From positions 1 through 64,000 of the forward strand of contig NZ_JAURXB010000234.1 in assembly GCF_030654605.1 (NCBI RefSeq): 64,000 nt of DNA, written 5' to 3'. Numbering within the stretch: position 1 is the first letter of the stretch; every line of letters begins with the position of its first letter. The position numbers and the translations under genes are program-made. The notes under the pieces are model-generated. The model searched no databases. It was not told where the DNA came from and saw only the letters and a list, made by a program, of their open reading frames with translations. Origin of the DNA: Bradyrhizobium sp. (GTDB lineage Bacteria; Pseudomonadota; Alphaproteobacteria; Rhizobiales; Xanthobacteraceae). Below, piece by piece: positions 26,462 through 35,141 of this stretch.

Positions 26462-27829
26462 ATGACACGGCAGATGGTAATGGTCGGATTCCTGCAGGCG
26501 CAGAACTGCACCAACCTGCCGAGCTCGTGGCGCCACCCGGAATCGCGCGACGATTCGATGTCGGCGGATTATTACCAGGAGATTGGCCGGATCCTGGAAT
26601 CCGGCAGATTTCATATGGCGTTTTTCGACGACCGGCTGGCGATGCCGGACCGCTACGGCAACGATCACGCCCACACCGTCGAATACGGCATCCGCTGCGT
26701 GAAGATGGATCCGCTGGTCGTGCTGACCTGCATGGGCATGGCCACCGAAAGGCTCGGGCTCGGCGCGACCGCTTCGACCACCTATTTCGAGCCGTTCGAC
26801 GTCGCGCGGCGTTTTGCGACCCTCGACCTGATGTCGGGCGGGCGGGCGGCCTGGAACGTCGTCACCTCGCTGAACGACGGCGAGGCGCAGAACATGGGCA
26901 AGGACGCCCATCTCGAACACGATTACCGCTACGACCGGGCGGACGAATTCATGGAAGTGGTGCTCGGTCACTGGGACGCCTGGGAAGACGGCTCGCTCAT
27001 CATGGACAAGAAGAGCGGCCGCTTTGCCGACCCGGCCAAGGTGAAACGGCTCGACCACAAGGGAGAATTCTTCAAGTCGCGCGGGCCCTTCACCGTGCCG
27101 CGCTCGGCCCAAGGCCATCCGGTCGTCATTCAGGCCGGCGCCTCCGGACGCGGCCAGCGCTTTGCCGGACGATGGGGCGAGGTGATCTTTACCGCCGCGC
27201 GCAACGTCACCGCGGCCAGGGAAGGTTACGCCGCCGTCAAGAACGAGGCCGCCAAGGCGGGGCGCGATCCCGACCAGATGTTTCTCTGTAATCTCACCAC
27301 GCCCGTCTGCGGCGCCACCAAAGCGGAGGCCGAGGACAAGATGGCCTTGATCAACAAGCTGCCGCTGGAGATCGACGCGCTGTCGCTGCTGGCGGAGGCG
27401 CTGAACCACGACTTTGCTTCCAAGCCGCTCGACGAGCCCCTGACTACGCAAGAACTGCAGGGCATGCAGGGTATCCTCGGCATCCGCGACGGCGTGCTGA
27501 AGACGTCGGGCAAGAGCAATCCGAGCGCGCGCGACTTCGTCACCTTTTCCGGGCGCGGCCAGGTCCACGATGCCATCGTCGGCGGGCCGAAGGAGGTCGC
27601 CGACAGGCTGGAAGAAATGTTCGTCGAGCGAGGCTGCGACGGGTTTGTCATTGCGGCAACCATCGTGCCGGGCTCCTACGCCGACGTCGTCAAACACGTC
27701 GTGCCGGAACTGCAACGCCGCGGCCTGTTCCACAAGGATTATGCCGGCAAGACGTTGCGCGAAAATCTCGGCTTGAAGCGCCCGGCCGCCGGCGCATGGA
27801 AGACCCAGCCGCGCGTCGCGGCAGAGTAA
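26462..27829 (+). CDS. NtaA/SnaA/DszA-type FMN-dependent monooxygenase
   Basis: A 455-residue flavin-dependent oxygenase of the bacterial luciferase-like group. Typical segments are F-F-D-D-R-L-A-M-P-D-R-Y-G, L-G-L-G-A-T-A-S-T-T-Y, W-N-V-V-T-S-L-N-D-G-E-A and V-I-Q-A-G-A-S-G-R-G-Q. Such enzymes oxidise substrates including nitrilotriacetate, sulfones and heterocycles with reduced FMN from a partner reductase; no reductase is seen nearby. GGAGAG precedes the ATG at 26462. A second enzyme of the same family lies at 43280-44668, not adjacent. It is placed between the Ldh2-type dehydrogenase and an FAH-family hydrolase. Confidence 0.88.
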   Translation: MTRQMVMVGFLQAQNCTNLPSSWRHPESRDDSMSADYYQEIGRILESGRFHMAFFDDRLAMPDRYGNDHAHTVEYGIRCVKMDPLVVLTCMGMATERLGLGATASTTYFEPFDVARRFATLDLMSGGRAAWNVVTSLNDGEAQNMGKDAHLEHDYRYDRADEFMEVVLGHWDAWEDGSLIMDKKSGRFADPAKVKRLDHKGEFFKSRGPFTVPRSAQGHPVVIQAGASGRGQRFAGRWGEVIFTAARNVTAAREGYAAVKNEAAKAGRDPDQMFLCNLTTPVCGATKAEAEDKMALINKLPLEIDALSLLAEALNHDFASKPLDEPLTTQELQGMQGILGIRDGVLKTSGKSNPSARDFVTFSGRGQVHDAIVGGPKEVADRLEEMFVERGCDGFVIAATIVPGSYADVVKHVVPELQRRGLFHKDYAGKTLRENLGLKRPAAGAWKTQPRVAAE

Positions 27830-27846
27830 ACAAGAGGAATCAAGCG

Positions 27847-28647
27847 ATGCGCTGGCTGAAATTCACCGCCGCAGGGAAAACCTCCTGGGGCGTGGTCGAG
27901 GGCGACAAGGTCTTGACGGTTGCCGGCGATCCCTTTGGCGAGTGGCAGAAGACGACGCAATCGCACGCGCTGAAGGACGTCAAGATCGAACTGCCGCTGA
28001 TGCCGCGCACCTTCTATTGTGTCGGCCTCAATTACCTCAAGCATCTCAAGGAAGCCGCCGACAAGGCCGGCACGGTTCCGAACGTCCCTGACAGGCCCGA
28101 GATCGGCTATCGCGCCCAGAACGCGCTGATCGCGCATGACGAAGACGTGGTAATCCCGGCGACCGCCACCGAGAAAATTCACTATGAGGGCGAACTGGTC
28201 GTGGTGATCGGCAAGAAGGCAAAGCATCTCTCCGAAACGGACGCGATGTCCTGCGTGTTCGGCTATACCATCGGCAACGACGTCAGCGAGCGCAGCTGGC
28301 AGAAGGCCGATCGCGGGCTGTGGCGGTCGAAGAATGCGGACACCTTCAAGCCGATGGGGCCGTGGATCGAAACCGATGTCGACCTCGACAGGATGGAAAC
28401 CATCATCAAGGTCAACGGCAGGGAAACCGGCCGCTTCCGCACCAACGACATGATCTTTGGCATCGTGCCGTTCATCGTCGAGCTGACTAGGTATTTTACG
28501 CTGTGGCCGGGCGATGTGATCTGGATGGGCACCGACGGCGCCTCGCCCGACCTGAAAGCCGGCGACGTCGTCGAGATCGAACTCACCGGCATCGGCACGC
28601 TGCGCAACAAATTCGTCGCGGAAGCGCGGGAAGGCCTTTTGGCGTAA
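27847..28647 (+). CDS. fumarylacetoacetate hydrolase family protein
   Basis: A 266-residue FAH-family enzyme, a group that includes acylpyruvate hydrolases and 2-hydroxyhepta-2,4-diene-1,7-dioate isomerases. Motifs are Y-C-V-G-L-N-Y, H-Y-E-G-E-L-V-V-V-I-G (metal-binding Glu), Y-T-I-G-N-D-V-S-E-R, and a C-terminal A-G-D-V-V-E-I-E-L-T-G-I-G. The ATG at 27847 lies 17 bases after the monooxygenase stop, so the three catabolic genes form one transcript. It may hydrolyse a diketo-acid produced upstream in the pathway. It converges with hipA. Confidence 0.85.
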   Translation: MRWLKFTAAGKTSWGVVEGDKVLTVAGDPFGEWQKTTQSHALKDVKIELPLMPRTFYCVGLNYLKHLKEAADKAGTVPNVPDRPEIGYRAQNALIAHDEDVVIPATATEKIHYEGELVVVIGKKAKHLSETDAMSCVFGYTIGNDVSERSWQKADRGLWRSKNADTFKPMGPWIETDVDLDRMETIIKVNGRETGRFRTNDMIFGIVPFIVELTRYFTLWPGDVIWMGTDGASPDLKAGDVVEIELTGIGTLRNKFVAEAREGLLA

Positions 28648-28677
28648 GCCACAGCCCGCTTATGCTCGAACGGCTTG

Positions 28678-29958
28678 TCAGCCGAGCAGCGACGAAATAG
28701 CTGGTGGCGCGCCTTCGAATGCAAATGGGTTAAGAAACTGACGCCGCCAGAACAACCGTCGATCAATCACGCTTAATGAAGCCTCGTCACAGACTTTCTC
28801 CCACAGATCGCGGATGACGCCGACCTGATGCACCACGATGGCGACCGCCGCATCGGGTGACAACAAAAACGCGGGCGCGGCATCAAGACAAACGGAAATC
28901 TTGCTGAAGCGATTGTCGCCGACCACGAGCATGGCCTGCGTCGCCTCGTTACCGGCCCGCTGCTGTGGACAGACATCATAGGCGGGCGTCAGGCGCAGGC
29001 TGCGCCCGTCCCAAAACGCAGCATGATTGCGTGCGTGATCGTCGGTGTTGCCGCACAGTACGTTGAATACGAGCCGCGCGAACAACTCATGCAGCGTTTT
29101 CGTGGGCTCATCGAAGCGATGACGCACGATCGCAGCGAGATCTTCGTAACTGGCGTAGCGGGCCATCAACTCGTCCAGGCCGAACAGCGTGAGCGCCGAA
29201 ACCATGGGAATACGGCGCCAACCGGCTTCCGTCCTGTCCCGGTCGAAGCGCTCGATCAGCAACACATCCTTGTCGAGCGCGCGCACCAACCGGACAGCGG
29301 CAGCCGCAATTCCCACCAATGCCGCCAGCCGCATCGCGATGAATTCCGCCTTGACCACGCTGTAGACATCGTTGCGTGACGAGAATTTCGCGATGTATTT
29401 CCGATCGTCCGCGGTGATCAAAGCCTTGGGTCGGGCGCCGCCAATCGAGCTTCCGTGAAGCAGCGCCTGATCGAGGTCCGGATCGAGCGGCGCGCCCTGC
29501 TCGACCTTGTAAACTGCTTGCAGAAGGTCTTCGAGCGATGCCGCCGTCGGGAGGCGCGGCAGATAAATGGAGGGCGAAAGCTGGAAGTCGAGCGCGCCGC
29601 TGCGGTCAGAGCCGGATTCCAGCAGATAGGTCAACTCGTCGAGTTCGGCGGTGTCGACCTGCCGGCCTCCGCGACCGAGCTTGCGATTGATGATGACGCG
29701 CCGTCCCCAGGCGTCGGGTGCCGCATCACGGATGCAGTTCGGCATCGACAGGCCCGCCAGTAGCGGCAAAGCACCCGCCTTGAGCGGCAGCTCCGGTTCG
29801 TAAATCGGGATGGCATTCGAGCGGGCGAGATAACTGCGCCCATAGTTGAAGACGAGTAGACCATCGGCCCTGGTCAGGACGCCCGCGACCACCGGCACGA
29901 GTTCTCTCGGCAGCCATATCCAGACATAGGCGTCCTGATAGCGCGATTCAGAAGTCAT
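28678..29958 (-). CDS. hipA: HipA-like serine/threonine kinase toxin
   Basis: A 426-residue HipA-type kinase. Its partner is the DNA-binding protein encoded immediately upstream. Motifs read G-S-S-I-G-G-A-R-P-K-A (glycine-rich loop), Y-I-A-K-F-S-S (ATP-binding Lys), N-T-D-D-H-A-R-N-H (catalytic loop) and L-T-P-A-Y-D-V (metal-binding Asp). In E. coli, HipA phosphorylates glutamyl-tRNA synthetase, stopping growth; the target here is not known. The ATG at 29958 overlaps the hipB reading frame by 11 nt, so translation is coupled. Confidence 0.85.
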   Translation of the reverse strand: MTSESRYQDAYVWIWLPRELVPVVAGVLTRADGLLVFNYGRSYLARSNAIPIYEPELPLKAGALPLLAGLSMPNCIRDAAPDAWGRRVIINRKLGRGGRQVDTAELDELTYLLESGSDRSGALDFQLSPSIYLPRLPTAASLEDLLQAVYKVEQGAPLDPDLDQALLHGSSIGGARPKALITADDRKYIAKFSSRNDVYSVVKAEFIAMRLAALVGIAAAAVRLVRALDKDVLLIERFDRDRTEAGWRRIPMVSALTLFGLDELMARYASYEDLAAIVRHRFDEPTKTLHELFARLVFNVLCGNTDDHARNHAAFWDGRSLRLTPAYDVCPQQRAGNEATQAMLVVGDNRFSKISVCLDAAPAFLLSPDAAVAIVVHQVGVIRDLWEKVCDEASLSVIDRRLFWRRQFLNPFAFEGAPPAISSLLG

Positions 29959-30283
29959 CGTTGACCGGCTTGGTCGATGTGCGAATGGCCTGCGGCAGCA
30001 GCGCCAGCGTTGCCGTGTTGGCGGCGATGCCCGTCGCAAGGGTAGATTGACCGGCATCGAACAAGCGCACGCCAACGATGGCGGCGACTTCGAACACGGC
30101 GCCGATCGCGCAACCCGGATCGCCATTCTCGATGCGATGTACAAGTCCGCGCGACACGTGGGCTCGCTCGGCGAGTTGTTCGTGGGTCAACTTGCGATCG
30201 ATTCGCGCCAGCCGGATCAGTTGTCCCAACAACACCGCGGCATCGCGACTGTATCGGGAATATGGACGCGTTCGTTTGGCCAT
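29948..30283 (-). CDS. hipB: HipB-like XRE-family antitoxin
   Basis: A 111-residue DNA-binding protein with a helix-turn-helix of the XRE/Cro type: L-I-R-L-A-R-I-D-R-K-L-T-H-E-Q-L-A-E-R-A-H-V-S, then R-I-E-N-G-D. It probably neutralises the kinase and represses the operon. A C-terminal T-K-P-V-N-D-D-F tail could be the part that fits the toxin pocket. It overlaps hipA by 11 nt. Its promoter (30333-30360) is overlapped by repeated sites described in a separate entry, consistent with self-repression. Confidence 0.82.
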   Translation of the reverse strand: MAKRTRPYSRYSRDAAVLLGQLIRLARIDRKLTHEQLAERAHVSRGLVHRIENGDPGCAIGAVFEVAAIVGVRLFDAGQSTLATGIAANTATLALLPQAIRTSTKPVNDDF

Positions 30284-30298
30284 CTTAGGCTCTTTGAT

Positions 30299-30379
30299 CT
30301 ATAAATCGAGCATATCAGGTCTTCGCGCTCTGTTTATGAACCAAAAATCGAGAAAGTCAAGCGACGCGCTATAAACAGA
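30299..30379 (-). promoter_or_regulatory. hipBA promoter and operator region
   Basis: On the minus strand a -35 box TTGACT (30355-30360) and a -10 box CATAAA (30333-30338) are separated by 16 bases. Around them is a 9-bp inverted repeat, TCTGTTTAT at 30329-30337 and ATAAACAGA at 30371-30379, with 42 bases between the arm starts. A direct repeat AAATCGAG occurs at 30303-30310 and 30345-30352, also 42 bases apart. One arm covers the -10 and one repeat lies in the spacer. Forty-two bases is about four helix turns, as expected if HipB dimers bind one face. Confidence 0.65.
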
Positions 30380-30430
30380 ACACAACGAGCCTTTGTGTAC
30401 TATTAATGGACCAGAGACGTATTGGAATGC

Positions 30431-30656
30431 CTATTCGATCCTGATCCCCACAGCCTCGATCACCTTGCGCCAGCGCTCCTGCTCGGCGCGGAAATAGCGG
30501 TCGAGCTGCTGCGGCGGGCCGCCGACCATGACGAGGCCCTCGTTCACGCTCAATCGCCGGAAGATGTCGGACTGCAGCGCTTTCGCCGCGGATATGTTGA
30601 GGCGGTCAATGATCTCGGGCGGTGTCCTGGCCGGTGCATAGAGCCCGTTGGTATCC
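30431..30656 (-). pseudogene. C-terminal remnant of a TctC/Bug receptor protein
   Basis: A reading frame of about 74 codons, ending at the TAG 30431-30433, matches the C-terminus of a tripartite tricarboxylate transporter receptor. It reads G-L-Y-A-P-A-R-T-P-P-E-I-I-D-R-L-N, then A-L-Q-S-D-I-F-R-R-L, and ends R-W-R-K-V-I-E-A-V-G-I-R-I-E. Nothing upstream continues it: an in-frame TGA, which is the stop of the acyltransferase gene, lies 20 bases before. So only about a quarter of a normal 320-residue gene remains. It differs from the intact TctC at 38230. Confidence 0.75.
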
Positions 30657-30674
30657 TGGAGGCACGACGATAGC

Positions 30675-31859
30675 TCAGATCATTCTCGCCACGACGGGAA
30701 TCTTTCGCAACGCCACCGTCAGCGCCCAGCTCAGCGACAGCGTGCCGGTGAACACGATCGCAGACTTGACGAGGGCCGGCCAGGAATGATCGTAGACGAC
30801 GTATTGCAGCCAGATCGTGAAGATATAATGCAGGAGGAAGATGCCATAGGCCGACGGCCGCAGCGCATCGAGCAGGCCCCAGCCGGATTTGGCGAAGCGC
30901 AGAAGGATCGCCGGCACGGCGAACACCATCGCGGCGCTGAACAGCGCAAAGGCGAGGCCGTAGCTGATTTGAAACACCGGCGGCGGTCTGTCGAGATCGA
31001 TCCAGTGATGCTTGACATAGACCAGAAACAGAATCGCGGCATAGAACAGCAGCGCCCAGCCGAGCCAGAGTGACCAGCGTTTCGCCAGTTCGCCGTCTTC
31101 CGCGAGCAGGCCGGCCCGCAGGCCAACCGCGCCGACGCCGATGCCGGCGAAGAAATATCCGGTGTAGAGCAGAATGCGGCTGGTCTGGATCGGGAGCGGG
31201 TAGCCCCACGGCTCGAGCCAGCTGCCGTCGCCGAACATCAGGCGCAACGGCAGGTAGACCGCGATCGAAAAGACCAGAAACGCCACGAAGGCCGCCACCG
31301 GCCGATTGCGCATGGCAAACACGAGTTGGCCCAGCGTCGCGATGGCGCGCGGCATCGCGAGCCAGACCGCGGCGGCCATGGCGTCCAGCGCCAGCAGCAC
31401 CCACAAAAACCAGGCCGGCCCCGAAGGCCAGGGCCCGATAGTGATCGTGTGCCACCAGAAATGCAGAAAATTGAAATCGGTGGTGCCGGGCAGATGATAG
31501 CGCAGGAAGGTCGGATAATAGGCGACCGGCATCAGCACGAAGATCGACAGCAGGAACGGCACCCCGAGCCGCCAGGCGCGGTCGCGCAGGAACTGCGCCG
31601 ATCCCTTTCGCGCCAGGCTATCCCGAACGAACAGTCCGGAAATGAAGAACATGAAGGCCATGAAGAAGCTGTCGTTGAACAGCACGACCAGGTCGAAGCC
31701 GAGCCAGCGCATTTTGTCGCCGCTGCCGAAATGGGTGTAGTTGACGACGGAATGGTGCAGCAGCACCAACAGCGTGATCAGCGTTCGCGCGCGGTCGAGC
31801 GGCGCGACGCGCTGCGGCACGGTCGTCGCCTGATCGCTTCCGTCGGCTCTTTTCAGCAT
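30675..31859 (-). CDS. acyltransferase family 3 membrane protein (OpgC-like)
   Basis: A 394-residue membrane protein with about ten helices from the acyltransferase-3 group, which includes the glucan succinyltransferase OpgC/MdoC. The first helix reads L-I-T-L-L-V-L-L-H-H-S-V with the catalytic-type His, followed by F-F-I-S-G-L-F-V-R-D. P-F-L-L-S-I-F-V and F-L-L-H-Y-I-F-T are further family features. The ATG at 31859 is chosen; an in-frame GTG lies five codons upstream. It would add acyl groups to an extracytoplasmic glycan. It ends 20 bases before the TctC remnant. Confidence 0.75.
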   Translation of the reverse strand: MLKRADGSDQATTVPQRVAPLDRARTLITLLVLLHHSVVNYTHFGSGDKMRWLGFDLVVLFNDSFFMAFMFFISGLFVRDSLARKGSAQFLRDRAWRLGVPFLLSIFVLMPVAYYPTFLRYHLPGTTDFNFLHFWWHTITIGPWPSGPAWFLWVLLALDAMAAAVWLAMPRAIATLGQLVFAMRNRPVAAFVAFLVFSIAVYLPLRLMFGDGSWLEPWGYPLPIQTSRILLYTGYFFAGIGVGAVGLRAGLLAEDGELAKRWSLWLGWALLFYAAILFLVYVKHHWIDLDRPPPVFQISYGLAFALFSAAMVFAVPAILLRFAKSGWGLLDALRPSAYGIFLLHYIFTIWLQYVVYDHSWPALVKSAIVFTGTLSLSWALTVALRKIPVVARMI

Positions 31860-31903
31860 TCTGGTCCATTCCACACCGGGCCGGTCCGTTTGCCCCGTTC
31901 AAA

Positions 31904-33193
31904 TCACTTCGAGAACGCGTCGTAAATGATCTTTTTCAGCCTGGCCTGTATCCGGACGCGCTCGGACGGGGTGTTCTCCATCAGCACGAAAAACATGTCC
32001 TGCGCGCGGTCAATCACCAGATACACGCCGGTCGCGCCATCCCACTTGATCTCCCCGGGCGAGCCGGGTGGCGGCGGCACGGCGTTGCCGGGATCGGTGC
32101 GGATGCCGAACCCGTAGCCAAAGCCGAACCCGTCGCCGGGAAAATAGAAATAGTTGCGCTCGACCCCGGACCCCGGCCCGATATGGTCTGTTGTCATCGC
32201 AGCAAATGTCGCCGGGCTGAGATAGGTCTTGCCCTCCAGCGTCCCGCCATTCAGCAGCATCTGCGCGTAGCGGGCGAAATCCGTGATGGTCGAGACCATG
32301 CCGCCGCCGCCGGATTCCCACCGCGTGACATCGAGCGAGTTGCGCTCGACATGGCGGTCCTTCGGCAGCGGCCAGGCGTAACGCGCCCGCTCCGCCGGAT
32401 CGGTCAGGAAGAATTTCGTCGAGGTCATGCCGAGCGGATCGAGCAGCTGCGTCTTCTCGAACTGATAGAGCGACTGGCCGGAGGCGACCTCGATCACGCG
32501 GCCGAGCACGTCGGTCGAATGCCCATAATCCCAAAGCGTGCGCGGCTGCCCGGTCAGCGGCACCTTCGCGATCCGTTCGGCGAATTCGGCATTGTCGAAA
32601 TCGCCGAGATAGATGCCCTCATAGGCCGATTTGGCCAGGCCTTCGCCATAGAAGCCATAAGTGATGCCGGAGGTTTGCAGCAGCAAGTCCTCGATCGTGA
32701 CCGGCCGGCCCGGCGGCACCAGATCGAGCACCGGCTTGCCTCTTTCATCCTTCCGCTCGACGGCGACCTTCATCGCGGCGAAGGAGGGAATGTATTTGCT
32801 GACGGGATCGGCAAGCGCGATCTTGCCGCGGTCGACCAGCATCATGGCCGCCACGCTGGTGATGGTCTTGGTGACGGAATGAATCGGGAAGATGCTGTCC
32901 GTCGTCATCGGCACGCCGGTGTCGACATTGCGCTTGCCGAAGCTCTTGAAATACACCGGCTGGCCGCGGCGCTGGATCAGAACGATGGCGCCGGGAATTT
33001 TGCCGGCGGCGATTTCGCCATTGAAGAAATCGTCGATCCGCTGGAGCTTCTCGACCGACAGTTCGGCCCCCGGCGGGGGCCCGAACGCAGCCGCGACGCC
33101 CGGCAACGAGACCACGGCCGTGGCGATGGCAGCGACCATCCTGACCAACAGGAAAGTCGAGGCACGGGATGACCTTGAATCGCGCAAAGACAT
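31904..33193 (-). CDS. periplasmic serine hydrolase (beta-lactamase/EstB family)
   Basis: A 429-residue secreted enzyme of the beta-lactamase-related (class C/EstB-like) group. The N-terminus has a signal-peptide-like stretch, M-V-A-A-I-A-T-A-V-V-S-L-P-G-V-A-A-A. The nucleophile motif S-V-T-K lies at 106-109, and the Tyr motif is W-D-Y-G-H-S. Such proteins are usually esterases or D-amino-acid/peptide hydrolases. The ATG at 33193 is taken so that the signal begins near the N-terminus. The upstream neighbour is a D-amino-acid transaminase, 100 bases away, same strand; a shared role in D-amino-acid-containing peptides is possible, but inferred. Confidence 0.8.
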   Translation of the reverse strand: MSLRDSRSSRASTFLLVRMVAAIATAVVSLPGVAAAFGPPPGAELSVEKLQRIDDFFNGEIAAGKIPGAIVLIQRRGQPVYFKSFGKRNVDTGVPMTTDSIFPIHSVTKTITSVAAMMLVDRGKIALADPVSKYIPSFAAMKVAVERKDERGKPVLDLVPPGRPVTIEDLLLQTSGITYGFYGEGLAKSAYEGIYLGDFDNAEFAERIAKVPLTGQPRTLWDYGHSTDVLGRVIEVASGQSLYQFEKTQLLDPLGMTSTKFFLTDPAERARYAWPLPKDRHVERNSLDVTRWESGGGGMVSTITDFARYAQMLLNGGTLEGKTYLSPATFAAMTTDHIGPGSGVERNYFYFPGDGFGFGYGFGIRTDPGNAVPPPPGSPGEIKWDGATGVYLVIDRAQDMFFVLMENTPSERVRIQARLKKIIYDAFSK

Positions 33194-33292
33194 GCATTGA
33201 CCTGACGGCAAAGCGATCGACCAGATCCGAGAATATGGCATTGCCGCCGCCCGATCCAGATACGGCGTTGTCGCGGCGGCCGGGCGCAGAAC

Positions 33293-34153
33293 TCAGACCG
33301 CAGTAGCCCTGGCGAAATCGACATAGATCTCGCGCAGGCGGTTGGTCATCGGCCCCGGTTTGCCGTTGGCGATGGTCTTGCCGTCGATCGTTACCACCGC
33401 CTGCACGAAGACGGTGGCGCTGGTGATGAAGGCTTCCTTGGCGGCAAGGGCTTCCTCGATCGTGAACGGCCGCTCCTCGATGCGCAGCTGGCGCTCGGCG
33501 GCGAGGGCGACCACCGCCTTGCGGGTGCATCCCGGCAGGATCGCGGATGAATTGTGCCGGGTCACGATCACGTCGTCCTGGGTCAGGATGAAGCAGGACG
33601 ACGAGCCGCCTTCGGTGACCTTGCCGTCCTCGATCATCCAGGCCTCGCCGGCGCCGGCTTCCGCCGCGGCCTGCTTTGCCAGGACCTGCGCCAACAAAGC
33701 CACGCTCTTGATATCGCGCCTGACCCAGCGCAGGTCGGGCACGGTGATGACGCCGATGCCGGTTTTGGCCGATTCCGCGTTCACGATGTCCTTGACCGAG
33801 GTGAACATCACCAGCGTCGGCTTGACGTCGCCTTTGGGAAACGCGAAATCGCGCCCGGTATCGGCGCCGCGCGTCACCTCCAGATAGACCATGCCGTTGA
33901 CGAGATGATTGCGCGTGACCAGCTCCCGCTGGATTTCCTGGATGCGGTCGATCGTTTCCGGCAATGCCAGCGAGATCTCGCCGACCGAACGCTCCAGCCG
34001 CGCCAGATGCGAGGCATTGTCGATCAGCTTGCCGTCGAGCACGGCGGCGACTTCGTAGATGCCGTCGGCAAACAGAAAGCCGCGGTCCAGTATCGAGACC
34101 TTGGCCTCTGACATCGGCACAAACGAACCGTTGACGTAAGCGATCTGTTCCAA
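33293..34153 (-). CDS. dat: D-amino-acid transaminase
   Basis: A 286-residue class IV PLP aminotransferase, closest to D-amino-acid transaminase and branched-chain forms. It opens Y-V-N-G-S-F-V-P and I-L-D-R-G-F-L-F-A-D-G-I-Y-E-V, has the PLP Lys in R-D-I-K-S-V (Lys149), and a conserved Glu in T-E-G-G-S-S-S-C-F (Glu181). R-G-F-L-F-A-D-G is more typical of D-amino-acid transaminases than of IlvE. It converts D-amino acids to 2-oxo acids and back, giving D-Ala and D-Glu. Its stop is 100 bases before the serine hydrolase. Confidence 0.82.
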   Translation of the reverse strand: MEQIAYVNGSFVPMSEAKVSILDRGFLFADGIYEVAAVLDGKLIDNASHLARLERSVGEISLALPETIDRIQEIQRELVTRNHLVNGMVYLEVTRGADTGRDFAFPKGDVKPTLVMFTSVKDIVNAESAKTGIGVITVPDLRWVRRDIKSVALLAQVLAKQAAAEAGAGEAWMIEDGKVTEGGSSSCFILTQDDVIVTRHNSSAILPGCTRKAVVALAAERQLRIEERPFTIEEALAAKEAFITSATVFVQAVVTIDGKTIANGKPGPMTNRLREIYVDFARATAV

Positions 34154-34258
34154 GCGGGTTCTCCTGCAGGGGGCGAAGCGGATTTGGCTGCGTTATATAC
34201 GCAAAATGTTAAGGCTTGAACGACGAATTTGGGTGATCAAGCGTAGACCGAACATCCT

Positions 34259-34375
34259 CGTCATTGCGAGGAGCCAACGGGTCGCGCGAACGCGCGCCCG
34301 ACGACAGGCTCCGCGACGAAGCAATCCAGCCTTGCTGCGATCAAGCTGGATTGCTTCGCTTCGCTCGCAATGACG
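34259..34375. repeat. CGTCATTGCGAGGAGC palindromic repeat, copy A
   Basis: Ends are CGTCATTGCGAGGAGC and GCTTCGCTCGCAATGACG, able to fold back on each other, with GCAATCCA and TGGATTGC internal arms. Compared with the copies at 44680-44764 and 48543-48626, this one is longer by about 33 bases, inserted after GGAGC and itself GC-rich (GGTCGCGCGAACGCGCGCCC). It lies between dat and the ABC importer, downstream of gltL. Confidence 0.8.
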
Positions 34376-34399
34376 TGGATAGGCCTGAACCAGCCCCCA

Positions 34400-35131
34400 C
34401 TAATGCGCCAGAATCTTCGACAAAAACTTCTGCGCGCGGTCGCTGCGCGGGCTGCCGAAGAAATCCTCCTTCAGGGCATCCTCGACGATTTCGCCCCGGT
34501 CCATGAAGATGACACGGTGCGCGACTTTCCTGGCAAAGCCCATTTCATGGGTGACCACCATCATGGTCATGCCCTCGCGGGCGAGATCGACCATGACGTC
34601 GAGCACTTCGGAGATCATTTCGGGATCGAGCGCCGAGGTCGGCTCATCGAACAGCATGGCGATCGGGTCCATCGCCAGCGCTCGCGCGATGGCGACGCGC
34701 TGCTGCTGACCGCCGGACAATTCGGCGGGATATTTGCGGGCATGCTCCTTCAACCCGACCCGATCGAGCAGCTTCTCCGCCTTGGCGACGGCCTCGTCAT
34801 GCGACCGTCCCAGCACCTTTTCCTGCGCCAGGCACAGATTCTCGATGATCTTCAGATGCGGAAACAGTTCGAAATGCTGGAACACCATGCCGACTCGGGC
34901 GCGCAGTTTCGGCAAGTCGGTCCTGGGATCGTTGACCTTGATGCCATCGAGAATGATATCGCCGCCCTGGAACGGCTCCAGCGCATTGACGCATTTGATC
35001 AGCGTCGATTTTCCCGAGCCGGAGGGGCCGCACACCACTACCACCTCGCCTTTGGCGACGCTGGTGGTGCAATCCTTCAGCGCCTGGAAAGTAGGCCCGT
35101 ACCATTTGTCGACGTGACTGATCTCGATCAT
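34400..35131 (-). CDS. gltL: polar amino-acid ABC transporter ATP-binding protein
   Basis: A 243-residue ATPase that powers a glutamate/aspartate-type importer. Walker A is G-P-S-G-S-G-K-S (35-42), the Q-loop is V-F-Q-H-F, the signature is L-S-G-G-Q-Q-Q-R, and Walker B is [20 protein letters not shown] contains the switch His. The ATG at 35131 opens at the standard I-E-I-S-H-V-D-K-W. It comes last in the run gltI-gltJ-gltK-gltL, 10 bases after gltK. Specificity is inferred from GltI. Confidence 0.9.
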   Translation of the reverse strand: MIEISHVDKWYGPTFQALKDCTTSVAKGEVVVVCGPSGSGKSTLIKCVNALEPFQGGDIILDGIKVNDPRTDLPKLRARVGMVFQHFELFPHLKIIENLCLAQEKVLGRSHDEAVAKAEKLLDRVGLKEHARKYPAELSGGQQQRVAIARALAMDPIAMLFDEPTSALDPEMISEVLDVMVDLAREGMTMMVVTHEMGFARKVAHRVIFMDRGEIVEDALKEDFFGSPRSDRAQKFLSKILAH

Positions 35132-35141
35132 GCGCGCTTCC

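Noticed and set aside
28678..30660. Mobile-element origin for the hipBA region
   Set aside because: No integrase, transposase, tRNA end or clear target duplication seen; only a gene remnant next to it, which is reported separately.
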